Assembly: GCF_900536025.1 (NCBI RefSeq) | Contig: NZ_UNOZ01000017.1 | Coordinates: forward strand, 62,001 to 126,000 | DNA from: Pseudomonas reidholzensis | Lineage (GTDB): Bacteria > Pseudomonadota > Gammaproteobacteria > Pseudomonadales > Pseudomonadaceae | DNA length: 64,000 nt | Direction of reading: 5' to 3' | Shown here: piece by piece, positions 25,340-32,936 of the stretch | How positions within the stretch are numbered: position 1 is the first letter of the stretch | Layout: every line of letters begins with the position of its first letter | Notes under the pieces: model-generated | What the model saw: the letters and a program-made list of their open reading frames with translations, nothing else | The model's database searches: none | Told to the model about the DNA's origin: nothing | Program-made: the position numbers and the translations under genes

Positions 25340-26989
25340 CTAGCGGCAGACAAACGACTCCGCCTGCTCGGCATCACCTTGGCCGCGATAGTGCGCTTCT
25401 TGCGGGTACGGACACAGCGGACGGCTACGCCCTGGGAATGCCGTACCCCGCGCCAGCAACTGCGCCGGGGCCTTGCTTTCGGTTTGCCATTGCTCCAGGG
25501 CAGTCAACGGATCGATGTCATCCAGCCCGGGGCCGTCACCGCAATGGGTCATGCCCGGCACAATAAACAGCTTGGCCCAGCCTCCCAGCTTGGCCGCGCC
25601 GCCGTTGTCGGCACTCAACCGATCCCAGTAGCGGCGCAGGTCGTTGGCCGAAAATACCGGGTCGCTGTTGCCCTGGATCACGATCAGCTTGCCACCGCCA
25701 CCGATGAAACTGGACATCTGGGTGGCCACCGCATCGTTGATCGCCGCAGTCTGCGCAGTGGCCTGAGCGGCTTCATCGAACTCCACTGCATCGAGCTTGA
25801 GGTCTGGATTGGCAGGGGTCATGAAGTAATACCCCAGCGACCCCGGTGTCAGCGTGGCATTGCGCGCGTCCGGCTCGCCGCTGGTCGAGCTGCCCAGCTT
25901 CCACGCCCGCCAGCCGTTCGAGGCGATCCCGGCATCCCACGGCCAGTCGCTGTACAGCGCATTGCCACGGCTGTCGCGGGCGCCCTCGAAGACGCTGCGC
26001 AGTGCCGTGACCTTGGCCGCGCTGAGGCACTGATCCGCTTGCCCAGCCTTGCACTGCAGCACGCTGGGGTCGAAGTGACACTGGCTCATGGCATCGATAG
26101 AACCATCCTTGGCCCCATCCAGCGCGTCGCACTGCGCCAGCACGCGGTTGGCGATCAGCGTCTGGTCGGCCTGGGTCAGGGCTTGCGCGAGGATCGGGCG
26201 ACCGTCTTGCGCACGCGGCGCCGCGGCATTCAGTGCGCGGGTATCCCAGGCCTGCGCCACGGCCGCGCGGCTCAGGCGCAACCCAGGGTTGCCAGCGATC
26301 ACCCCGTCGAATGCCGTGGGGAAACGCTGCGCGGCCATCAGCGCCGATCGCCCGCCGTTGGAGCAGCCCATGAACACACTGTGGTCCGGCTGCTGCCCGT
26401 AGTAGTCGCCGATCAGCCGCTTGGCCTGGGCGGTCACCGTGCCAATCGCGGCATAGGCGTAATCCAGCCGCGCCTGCTGATCGAGGCCGAACTGCGCATC
26501 GCTGCTGTTGCGGCCGGTATGCCCCGAATCGGTGGAGACCACCGCATAGCCACGGTTGAGCGCAGGCTGCGCGGTCGCCCCGCGAAACGGGATCGCCCCC
26601 AGTGCCTGGCCCAGCACCCCATCCATCCCGCCACCGCCCTGAAACAGGAAGCGGCCGTTCCAGGGTGACGGCAGGCGCAACTCGAAGTGGGTGGCGTAAG
26701 GTGTGCCGCCCTGGCCCGTGCGCTCGCCGATCGCACCGATGATCAGGCAATGCCCCGGCATCGCGAGCTTGCTCAAGGCCTCGCCGGTCAGCGCCGCACG
26801 CCCCGGGTTGGCCTGCGGCCGCTCACCCGCCGGGATAAAGCGCTGCTCGACGAATCGCACTGAAGGGTCGGCGCTGGTCAACGCCAGGCATTGCGCAGCC
26901 TCGTCGGCATTGGCCAACGAGATGAGCGGCAGGCTGCAGCTCAACGCCAGCAGGGTGCGCGAGGTGCGCGGCAGGTCGAATGGAGTCAC
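25340..26989 (-). CDS. Secreted tannase / feruloyl esterase
   Basis: A 549-residue protein of the tannase/feruloyl esterase family. It begins with GTG 26989 (AAGGA eight bases upstream) and an N-terminal export sequence (TLLALSCSLPLISLANA). The family triad is complete: nucleophile Ser210 next to Cys209 in MGCSNGGRSA, Asp443 in GNSDPVFS, and His482 next to Cys483 in GMTHCGDG, with the Cys209-Cys483 disulfide that holds the active site. DALDGAKDGSID is the calcium-binding loop. It would release ferulate or related acids from plant cell-wall esters outside the cytoplasm, feeding the porin, transporter and Fcs/Ech/Vdh nearby. It shares a divergent promoter with a secreted DUF3237 gene. Confidence 0.93.
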   Translation of the reverse strand: MTPFDLPRTSRTLLALSCSLPLISLANADEAAQCLALTSADPSVRFVEQRFIPAGERPQANPGRAALTGEALSKLAMPGHCLIIGAIGERTGQGGTPYATHFELRLPSPWNGRFLFQGGGGMDGVLGQALGAIPFRGATAQPALNRGYAVVSTDSGHTGRNSSDAQFGLDQQARLDYAYAAIGTVTAQAKRLIGDYYGQQPDHSVFMGCSNGGRSALMAAQRFPTAFDGVIAGNPGLRLSRAAVAQAWDTRALNAAAPRAQDGRPILAQALTQADQTLIANRVLAQCDALDGAKDGSIDAMSQCHFDPSVLQCKAGQADQCLSAAKVTALRSVFEGARDSRGNALYSDWPWDAGIASNGWRAWKLGSSTSGEPDARNATLTPGSLGYYFMTPANPDLKLDAVEFDEAAQATAQTAAINDAVATQMSSFIGGGGKLIVIQGNSDPVFSANDLRRYWDRLSADNGGAAKLGGWAKLFIVPGMTHCGDGPGLDDIDPLTALEQWQTESKAPAQLLARGTAFPGRSRPLCPYPQEAHYRGQGDAEQAESFVCR

Positions 26990-27030
26990 TGAGGCATTCC
27001 TTTGTTGTGATTGTGGGAGAAAGCACCGGT

Positions 27031-27092
27031 TTGACAGATTGAATCAATGGTTAATAATATTAACTATATCGACTGTTACCGATCCGTGGCAA
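27031..27092. promoter_or_regulatory. Divergent tannase / DUF3237 promoters sharing one palindromic operator
   Basis: For the plus strand (DUF3237), TTGACA at 27031-27036 is 18 bases from TAATAT at 27055-27060. For the minus strand (tannase), TTGCCA (27087-27092) is 18 bases from TATAGT (27063-27068). The perfect palindrome GTTAATAATATTAAC at 27050-27064 covers the plus-strand -10 box and touches the minus-strand -10 box, so one bound regulator would control both genes. The same 15-mer, reversed, occurs at the ech promoter. Confidence 0.7.
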
Positions 27093-27123
27093 TGCCACAA
27101 CCACAACGATAATAAGGTCTGTC

Positions 27124-27621
27124 ATGTTCAAAAAATCCATGATCGCGTCGCTGACGGCTGCCGTGCTGGCCGCCTCCTCTGCCGTGCACGCTGAAACCCC
27201 ACCCAAGCTGGTGCCCGTGTATCAGGCCATCGTCGACATCGCCCCTAGCCAGGCGTTGGGCAAGGGGCCGTTGGGAGAGCGCTTTATCGTGCCGATCACC
27301 GGCGGTGAGTTCGAAGGGCCAGGCTTGCACGGCAAAGTGCTTGCAGGGGGCGCCGACCGGCAGCTGCTGCGCGAAGATGGGGTCAAGCAACTGGACGCGC
27401 TGTATGAGCTGCAGACCAGCGACGGGGCAGTGTTGACGGTGCGCAACCAGGTGCTGGTGCACAACCTCGATCCGGCCAAACGCTATGCGTTTTCGCACAT
27501 CAGCATCGACGCCCCGCAAGGCCCATATGCCTGGCTGAGCCAAGCGGTCCTGGTCGGCAGCCTGACCAGCCTGAAACCAGCGCGCAATGCGGTTTCGATT
27601 CAGGTTTATCGGGTCGAGTGA
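27124..27621 (+). CDS. Second secreted DUF3237-family protein
   Basis: A 165-residue protein with a signal peptide (MFKKSMIASLTAAVLAASSAVHA). It shares with the protein at 21846-22385 the segments VPITGGEFEGPGLHGKVLAGGADRQ, DGVKQLDALYELQTSDGAV, and GPYAWLSQAVLVGS, so the two are paralogues in the same locus. It is divergent from the secreted tannase and shares its operator. No catalytic residues can be assigned. A periplasmic binding or isomerisation role toward the esterase product is conceivable but unproven. Confidence 0.87.
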   Translation: MFKKSMIASLTAAVLAASSAVHAETPPKLVPVYQAIVDIAPSQALGKGPLGERFIVPITGGEFEGPGLHGKVLAGGADRQLLREDGVKQLDALYELQTSDGAVLTVRNQVLVHNLDPAKRYAFSHISIDAPQGPYAWLSQAVLVGSLTSLKPARNAVSIQVYRVE

Positions 27622-27626
27622 GTGAT

Positions 27627-28172
27627 CTATCGACTGATGACGGCCACTGACCCCAGCGCCTGAAGTGGCGCAGACTCAGACGCGTTGGTGGTCAGGGTAA
27701 ACAAGATCTTGCGCTTCGCGTCGGGTACCGACCATTCGTAGGCAACCGTGTGAGTTGCGCCGTTTGCGCCGGCCTCCCCCTGCTCGTCCTTGACCCGCAC
27801 TGCGGAGAACGGCGCGGGTGGGTTGGACACCAGTCCAGTGAACAGTTTTATGGCCTTCTCTGGACTCGCCCTGCGGGCATGCACTGCGCAAAGGTTCTTG
27901 TTGCTGGGTAGGGCGAGTACGAACGTCCCCTGCTTGTCCGGAACAGGCCACGCGTCGCCAGGATTACCTGCCAGGAACACCGCCGCTTTTTCAGGCGGCA
28001 GACTGGGGACTGCGCTCAGTTTGTCTCTCAGCGCTGGCAGATCTGCAACGTTCTGCACGCAAAGCGCGGCGTAGATCTTGGCGAACGCGGTGGCCTGGTC
28101 CTCTGCCTCACTGGCGAGGCACACATTTGCACTCACGGCGATCATCGACAACGTGACGAAAAACTTGAACAT
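27627..28172 (-). CDS. Secreted hypothetical protein
   Basis: A 181-residue protein starting MFKFFVTLSMIAVSANVCLASEAED, a Sec signal peptide. The mature part has two cysteines (YAALCVQNV and NKNLCAVHA) that could form a disulfide, and PLPA/PPEK-rich linkers. VAYEWSVPDAKRKILFTLTT is a beta-hairpin-like end. I recognise no named family with confidence. It is convergent with the DUF3237 gene (five-base gap) and outside the FerR-like operators, so it is probably unrelated to ferulate. Confidence 0.7.
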   Translation of the reverse strand: MFKFFVTLSMIAVSANVCLASEAEDQATAFAKIYAALCVQNVADLPALRDKLSAVPSLPPEKAAVFLAGNPGDAWPVPDKQGTFVLALPSNKNLCAVHARRASPEKAIKLFTGLVSNPPAPFSAVRVKDEQGEAGANGATHTVAYEWSVPDAKRKILFTLTTNASESAPLQALGSVAVISR

Positions 28173-28333
28173 ACGAGCCTCTCCCTGGCATCCCCGAATC
28201 AAGCTAAGCAGGCTTTTCTATCGTTCGCGGATCCAGGTAGCGCAAACGAGCCTGTCCAGAACCACCCTGTCGACTGGCCTGGACCAAGGCGCAGCAGTAT
28301 ATTTAACGCTTCAGGGATGACGCAGGCAACCCG

Positions 28334-28900
28334 ATGGGACTTTTCGATCGTTTGTTCGGCGGCCGCTTCACGCAACCGCCACCGGATGAGACACCGGTCA
28401 GCGACGCCGCGATCATGCGCGAGCTGCACCCGTACCGGCCTGGGCTCAAGGCTTTTACCCAGGCGTTGTTGGCGCGTATGTCCGAGGCCGAACGCGCGCG
28501 CCTGGTGCGACGAGTGATGCGCTGTTACGGGCACGGCGATGAGCCGACCAGCGCCTTGGCCGAAGGGGTGCTGTCGACAGAAAAAGGACAATCGCTCGAT
28601 CAGCTCGCCTTGCTGGCTGTCGACTGGAGAGGTTTTGACGGCTTCGAGTACCTGGCACCGTTCCTGGTCAAGGCCAGTGGCATAGACGAGCGCTACGTCT
28701 ATCAGCATGACGGTACTCAGACGATGGCACAGGTACTGGCAGGCTTTGATCGTTGGCTTTCAGGCTTGGGCCGGCGCTTTTTGCACCTGGATACCGGCGG
28801 TGATGAATACGTCGGCTGTATCGTTGAGAGCACTCAGGTCGACAACATGATCGTACTCGCGCAACTGGCGGGTATCGAGGCTGGGCTAGAGGCTTTTTGA
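28334..28900 (+). CDS. Hypothetical cytoplasmic protein (188 aa)
   Basis: Starts MGLFDRLFGGRF, a leader seen in several small proteins of unknown function. It continues with an alanine- and arginine-rich helical part (FTQALLARMSEAERARLVRRVMRCY) and a mixed alpha/beta C-terminal half (LAVDWRGFDGFEYLAPFLVKASGIDERY, LGRRFLHLDTGGDEYVGCIV). It has no signal peptide or membrane segment. I cannot name the family. It ends four bases before the stop of the convergent LysR gene. Confidence 0.7.
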   Translation: MGLFDRLFGGRFTQPPPDETPVSDAAIMRELHPYRPGLKAFTQALLARMSEAERARLVRRVMRCYGHGDEPTSALAEGVLSTEKGQSLDQLALLAVDWRGFDGFEYLAPFLVKASGIDERYVYQHDGTQTMAQVLAGFDRWLSGLGRRFLHLDTGGDEYVGCIVESTQVDNMIVLAQLAGIEAGLEAF

Positions 28901-28904
28901 TGCG

Positions 28905-29786
28905 CTAACGCCGCCCGGCTATCTCTGCTTCAAGCATCTGCAGAAACACCTTCACCCGCGCCGGCACATAGCGGCGCGTTGGGGTGACTGCCCAGACTGA
29001 CAGCGCTTCCATGCCTGCATCCGACAGTTCGATCGCGATCAGAGAGCCATCGCGCAACTGATTGACGACATCCAGATAGGTCAACATCGCAATACCCAGG
29101 CCTTGGACCGCCGCGCCTCTCACCGCATCGACACTGCTCGTGCTGACTCGGCCGTTCATACGCCGTCGAACAATGTCGCCATCAACCACAAAGGGCCATC
29201 TGGGGACTGCCTGCAGCGTGATGCACTGATGCGCTTCGAGCTCGGCCAGCGTGGCAGGCTGGCCGTACTGATCCAGGTAGGCTGGCGCGGCACACAGCAC
29301 CCGGGGGTTTGCGGCAATGCTTCTGGCGACCAGCTCAGAGTCAGCCAGTGGCGCCACGCGCAGCGCCAGGTCAAAGCCACGGGCGACCAGATCCACCTGG
29401 GCGTCGCTGAGGTCCAGCTCCACGCGCAAGTCCGGGTACGACGCCAAGAGTCGCGGCAGCATCTCCAGCACGATGGACTGGCCAAAAACACTCGGCGCTG
29501 TCACCCGCAGCACACCCGAAACCCGGCTTGACGATGGTCGCAGCTCGCCCAGCGCGCTCTCCTGCGCTTCGACCATGGTATGGGCGTAAGGCAGCAGCGC
29601 TTCACCTTCGGCGGTGAGCGAGACCGAACGGGTGGTGCGATGAAACAGCCGCACACCCAGCTCTTTTTCCAACGCCGCGATACGCCGAGAAACCTGCATG
29701 GGCGCCCTGTCCAGTTGCCGAGAAGCCGCCGACAGACTGCCGGTGCTCACTACCGCAAGGAAGACGCGCAGATCAGCCACCTGCAT
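28905..29786 (-). CDS. LysR-family regulator, divergent from the OYE gene
   Basis: A 293-residue regulator. MQVADLRVFLAVVSTGSLSAASRQLDRAPMQVSRRIAALEKELG is the helix-turn-helix region, spread over residues 1-45, and FHRTTRSVSLTAEGEALLPYA follows. The effector domain has the AYLDQYGQPATLAELEAHQCI segment typical of the CrgA/short LysR group. ATG 29786 was chosen because longer starts add residues before the conserved MQVADL. It faces the NADH:flavin oxidoreductase gene across 128 bases, where CTAT-GCCGT-ATAG at 29858-29870 could be a binding site. Confidence 0.92.
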   Translation of the reverse strand: MQVADLRVFLAVVSTGSLSAASRQLDRAPMQVSRRIAALEKELGVRLFHRTTRSVSLTAEGEALLPYAHTMVEAQESALGELRPSSSRVSGVLRVTAPSVFGQSIVLEMLPRLLASYPDLRVELDLSDAQVDLVARGFDLALRVAPLADSELVARSIAANPRVLCAAPAYLDQYGQPATLAELEAHQCITLQAVPRWPFVVDGDIVRRRMNGRVSTSSVDAVRGAAVQGLGIAMLTYLDVVNQLRDGSLIAIELSDAGMEALSVWAVTPTRRYVPARVKVFLQMLEAEIAGRR

Positions 29787-29914
29787 GATTATATCCTTAT
29801 GAGTTATACCGGCTTCACCGCCAGACGGCTTGGCCCGGCCCGCCAACGCTCCATATTCTATGCCGTATAGGGCAATCAGATGCCGACGACACTGAACGAC
29901 GAGGTGAAGCCACG

Positions 29915-31012
29915 ATGGACACGAACCGAGATATTTTATCTGCCCATGATATTAACGGGTTCTCACTGCGGAATCGCCTTGCCGTTGCGCCAATGACCCG
30001 CGTAAGTGCCACCGAGACAGGCCTGGCAACCGCTGAAATGGCCCAGTATTACCAGCGCTTCGCCCAGGGCGGGTTCGGGCTGGTGATTACCGAGGGGCTC
30101 TACACCGACCAGCGCTACGCGCAAGGTTACCCCTGCCAGCCGGGGATCACTGACGCGCGACAGTCCCTGGCCTGGCGCGCCGTCACCGATCGCATCCATG
30201 CGCATGACAGTGCCGTGTTCGCCCAGCTGATGCATGCCGGCGCATTGAGCCAGGGCAACCGCTTCAGCGACCACAGCGCTGCGCCCTCGGCGATTCGTGC
30301 CAAAGGGGAGCAGATGCGTTTCTACTTTGGTGACGGCCCCTACCCGCTGCCCAAAGCCATGAGCGACGAAGATATTGCCGACGCCATCAGCGGCTTTGCT
30401 CAGGCCGCCAAGCGCTCGATCGACGAGGCGGGCTTTGACGGTATTGAAATCCACGGGGCCAACGGTTACCTCCTCGATCAATTCCTCACGGACTACACCA
30501 ATCAGCGTGCTGATCGCTGGGGGGGCGATGTTCAGCAGCGGGTCGGGCTGACCCTCGAGGTGATCAAGGCGGTCAGGCAGGCAGTGGGCGCTGTGCCGGT
30601 CGGCGTGCGGATTTCCCAGGGTAAGGTGAATGACTTCGGGCACAAATGGGCGGGCGGTGAACGGGATGCCGAAGTCATATTTGGCTCGCTGAACGATGCG
30701 GGCGTGGACTTCATCCACGTGACGGAGTTCGAAGCCTGGAAACCGGCCTTTCCCTCCAACAGTGCGAGCCTGGTCGCGCTGGCGCGTCGCTACGCACCTG
30801 CCGCCTCGCTGATCGCCAATGGTGGGCTGCATGACAGCGAAGGCGCAGAGGCTGTGTTGGCCGCTGGCGCTGACATGATCGCCCTGGGCAAAAGCGCATT
30901 GGCCAACCCGGACTTGCCGACCCGTTTAGCTGGCGGCAAGCCCTTGGCGGCGTTCGACGCGTCGCTGCTTGGCCCTATTGCCAACATCAAGGAGAGCGAG
31001 TTGGCGTTGTAG
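29915..31012 (+). CDS. NADH:flavin oxidoreductase (Old Yellow Enzyme family)
   Basis: A 365-residue FMN-dependent ene-reductase with an (alpha/beta)8 barrel. NRLAVAPMTRVSA is the FMN-binding start, AQLMHAGAL follows, and DGIEIHGANGYLLDQFLTDYTN contains the paired His and Asn that bind the substrate carbonyl. RADRWGGDVQQRVGLTLEVI and ADMIALGKSALANPDLP are the C-terminal signatures. It reduces activated C=C bonds of electrophilic enones, nitro compounds or morphinone-like substrates with NAD(P)H. It is probably induced by its divergent LysR regulator. Confidence 0.93.
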   Translation: MDTNRDILSAHDINGFSLRNRLAVAPMTRVSATETGLATAEMAQYYQRFAQGGFGLVITEGLYTDQRYAQGYPCQPGITDARQSLAWRAVTDRIHAHDSAVFAQLMHAGALSQGNRFSDHSAAPSAIRAKGEQMRFYFGDGPYPLPKAMSDEDIADAISGFAQAAKRSIDEAGFDGIEIHGANGYLLDQFLTDYTNQRADRWGGDVQQRVGLTLEVIKAVRQAVGAVPVGVRISQGKVNDFGHKWAGGERDAEVIFGSLNDAGVDFIHVTEFEAWKPAFPSNSASLVALARRYAPAASLIANGGLHDSEGAEAVLAAGADMIALGKSALANPDLPTRLAGGKPLAAFDASLLGPIANIKESELAL

Positions 31013-31208
31013 CGCCGGCTTTTGATGGCGGCGGACATTCAACCCGATCGGTCTGCAAGCACCTACGAGCTTGATAGCCACCATGCCCACCGGTTCAGTG
31101 CGCCGGTAAGGTTTCTGGGCGTTTCCGACGGAGCTTAGGGCAAAAAACCTGGTAGCCTCAGTCATTGCTGCTGTCGCCTAGAGCCAACTGAAATGACCTT
31201 TGAAATTA

Positions 31209-31240
31209 GAGAAGGGGCGGCTCGGTCAGGCCGCTTTCTC
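31209..31240 (-). terminator. Hairpin at the end of the toxin-antitoxin operon
   Basis: On the minus strand, GAGAAAGCGGC pairs with GCCGCCCCTTCTC with a small internal asymmetry, overlapping the antitoxin stop codon. The run of T after the stem is short, so it is only a candidate terminator. Confidence 0.4.
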
Positions 31241-31510
31241 CTTCACTGTAAAATCGATCTCCAAGTCCGCGCTGGCCAGCATGTTCACTAGGGCATCCAG
31301 CGAAAACTTGTCGATTTTTCCGTTCAGCAATTCGCTCAACCGCGGCTGAGTCAGGCGCAGTTTTCGAGCCGCGTCCTTCTGTGGCAGTTCCCAAGACAGA
31401 ACGGTCTTGGTCAACACACGCATCAGCTTGGAACGCAGTCGAAGGTTCTCGGCGTCCTCTGGCGAGTCAACCAACGCATCCCACACGGAGGTAGAGCGTT
31501 CGTTTGCCAT
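31226..31510 (-). CDS. XRE-family antitoxin (HigA-like)
   Basis: A 94-residue helix-turn-helix protein. MRVLTKTVLSWELPQKDAARKLRLTQPRLSELLNGKIDKFSLDALVNMLASADLEIDF spans the DNA-binding domain (about residues 28-87), and QKDAARKLRLTQPRLSELL is the helix-turn-helix. AGAGG lies eight bases before ATG 31510; an ATG at 31531 is an alternative. Such proteins bind and neutralise a RelE-fold toxin and repress the operon. The toxin gene is immediately upstream on the same strand (higBA order), but the 127-base gap is longer than usual, so the antitoxin may have an extra promoter. Confidence 0.88.
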   Translation of the reverse strand: MANERSTSVWDALVDSPEDAENLRLRSKLMRVLTKTVLSWELPQKDAARKLRLTQPRLSELLNGKIDKFSLDALVNMLASADLEIDFTVKEKAA

Positions 31511-31637
31511 CTTCAATACCTCTGTTTGCATTCACGTCATTTAGGAAAGGTGCATCGAGTAAGACCGGGGGGAGAATGTCGCCCATTGCCGCAAGCCAAT
31601 GGGGCGTAAATTTTCCCTCAGCGCTATTGCACCTGGC

Positions 31638-31964
31638 TCAGTCCAGCGACTTGTACCTGTCTTTTGCCAGGTCAATGTCGCGCTTTTCGGTCTTTTCTGT
31701 AGTCTTGCGGAATGCGTGCAGGACGTAAATCGCTTCCGGCCGGCTCACCACATAAAATACGCGAAAAGCCCCGTCTCTACACTTGATGCGGATTTCTCGC
31801 ACTCCCTGACCAATGCTTTCCATCGGTTTCCAGTCGGAGGGTTCTTCCCCGTACTGGATCAGCTCAAGCTGATACCCAGCCCGCTGCTTTGCAATCGTTG
31901 GGAAATCTCGAAGATCCGCTCTACTGCTGCCCAGCCATTCGATTGGTTTGGGATGTTCTAGCAT
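31638..31964 (-). CDS. RelE/HigB-family toxin (Gp49-like, DUF891)
   Basis: A 108-residue small basic protein. IEWLGSSRADLRDFP, GYQLELIQYGEEPSDWKPMESIGQGVREIRIKC, DGAFRVFYVVSRPEAIYVLHAFRKTTEKTEKRDIDLAKDRY is the RelE-like ribonuclease-toxin pattern of the phage-derived Gp49/HigB group, in which the toxin cleaves mRNA at the ribosome. ATG 31964 was chosen at MLEHPKPIEW (AAGGA upstream); the open frame extends further. It precedes the XRE antitoxin gene, and two palindromic operators lie 59-118 bases upstream of its start. Confidence 0.88.
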   Translation of the reverse strand: MLEHPKPIEWLGSSRADLRDFPTIAKQRAGYQLELIQYGEEPSDWKPMESIGQGVREIRIKCRDGAFRVFYVVSRPEAIYVLHAFRKTTEKTEKRDIDLAKDRYKSLD

Positions 31965-32022
31965 GCCCAGACTTCCTTCTAACTGGCTGGTGCGGGTGTT
32001 TCCCACCGGCAGAGAAATTAGA

Positions 32023-32082
32023 TTATATCGATTTCGAGATAACCTCAAGACCACCCTTCCGATTATCTCGAATTCGATATAA
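32023..32082. promoter_or_regulatory. Duplicated 20-bp palindromic operator of the HigBA-like operon
   Basis: TTATATCGATTTCGAGATAA at 32023-32042 and TTATCTCGAATTCGATATAA at 32063-32082 are reverse complements of each other at 19 of 20 positions. Each is itself a near palindrome of the form TTATnTCGAnnTCGAnATAA. Centre-to-centre distance is 40 bases, close to four helical turns. The AT-rich sequence inside would carry the promoter. This fits two antitoxin dimers bound on one face of the DNA upstream of the toxin gene. Confidence 0.75.
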
Positions 32083-32135
32083 CTGGATCCCGCCGAGCCC
32101 TCTTGAGCGCGAGCGTCTACCGCCCGCCGACCCGA

Positions 32136-32423
32136 TCACTCCTTGCTGTGCAGCCCCATGTGCGCGTCATCCATCAGCGCCTTGGCCATCTCGCTGAGAA
32201 AATGCGAAGCCCAAACCAGTACCGGCTCGTCGTCCATCACGCCAATGAAAGAGGCACGGCGAGCGCTGTCGAGGAGGACTGAGGCTTGCTCGAGGGCATG
32301 GTCGCAGCAGTTGCCGGCTTCTACGCGGAACAGCTGTTTACCTTCGACTACGCCGTCCAGGCAGGATGCTATGCCTACGGTGTAGCCCAGCTTGCCGATT
32401 TCTTGTGGGGTGTCATCGTCCAT
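32136..32423 (-). CDS. DUF3077-like small protein
   Basis: A 95-residue protein starting MDDDTPQEIGKLGY with GGAGG seven bases before ATG 32423. The pattern LFRVEAGNCCDHALEQASVLLDSARRASFIGVMDDEPVLVWASHFLSEMAKALMDD resembles DUF3077 proteins, which are common in Pseudomonas and are of unknown function. It has a helical core and no signal peptide. It is followed upstream on the same strand by 500 bases without a protein gene that contain a REP unit and a structured element; in this family I suspect an association with such elements but cannot test it here. Confidence 0.72.
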   Translation of the reverse strand: MDDDTPQEIGKLGYTVGIASCLDGVVEGKQLFRVEAGNCCDHALEQASVLLDSARRASFIGVMDDEPVLVWASHFLSEMAKALMDDAHMGLHSKE

Positions 32424-32478
32424 GGGAAATCCTCCGCTGGTGCTGGGCCAAGGCGACTGATTGGGTTGTGTCAGCACT

Positions 32479-32506
32479 GGCCTTCGCGGGGCAAGCCCGC
32501 TCCCAC
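32479..32506. repeat. Single REP unit
   Basis: GGCCTTCGCGGGGCAAGCCC followed by GCTCCCAC is a single copy of the third REP variety of this window. The pair at 40123-40233 contains GTGGGAGCGGGCTTGCCCCG, its reverse complement. It lies just upstream of the DUF3077-like gene. Confidence 0.75.
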
Positions 32507-32623
32507 GTAGCGAGGGGATTCAGGGAAGGATTTGGATGGGGTGGATCGGGAACGATCTTGAGCATGGTCACACCTCGATGTTCATGTGCGTTCAACCCCA
32601 CACCCACCACTTGCAGAGTGATA

Positions 32624-32709
32624 GGTGGCGGCTACGTACGGGCCTGCAAGACCGGAGAGCATCGAGGTCAAAACCCGGCTGACCCGAAGGTCACCCGTAC
32701 GCAGCCACC
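32624..32709. other. Structured cloverleaf-like element, possible small RNA
   Basis: In the 513-base gene-free stretch 32424-32936, an 86-base segment can fold on the plus strand into a three-way junction. The outer stem is GGTGGC (32624-32629) with GCCACC (32704-32709), continued by GTACGGG (32636-32642) with CCCGTAC (32694-32700). Inside are GACC/GGTC (32650-32653 with 32666-32669) and TGACC-CGAA-GGTCA (32680-32693), a perfect hairpin. A frame through it exists but looks like chance coding. No promoter is certain. It may be a small RNA, a riboregulator of a neighbour, or a repeat element. Confidence 0.5.
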
Positions 32710-32936
32710 ATTGAGCACAACCACTGAAAAACCGTCAGCGGCTCGAGGGTGAGCACGAAACTCGATGTCACTCAGGCTTGCAGACCCGGCCGTTGATTTG
32801 GCAACGACCCACCGAGACTAGGGTGCTCAGATACCCATCGCAATGGCGCAAAGGCGGTAAAAGGATGATTAGGAAACGCCCTACATGGAATAGGGAAAAT
32901 CTGATTCATCCACGTAGGACGCAGCAGGAAACCAGC

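Noticed and set aside
25163..26668. Plus-strand frame opposite the tannase
   Set aside because: Starts within the REP pair and runs antisense to a gene with an intact catalytic set.
31226..32082. Prophage remnant suggested by the Gp49-like toxin
   Set aside because: No integrase, structural or lysis genes nearby; HigBA-like pairs are common on bacterial chromosomes.
32366..32752. Possible 128-codon protein covering the structured element
   Set aside because: The translation has no domain pattern and the first part is antisense to the DUF3077-like gene; the hairpins explain the sequence better.
32136..32936. Insertion sequence around the DUF3077-like gene
   Set aside because: No transposase frame or terminal inverted repeats with target duplications were seen.
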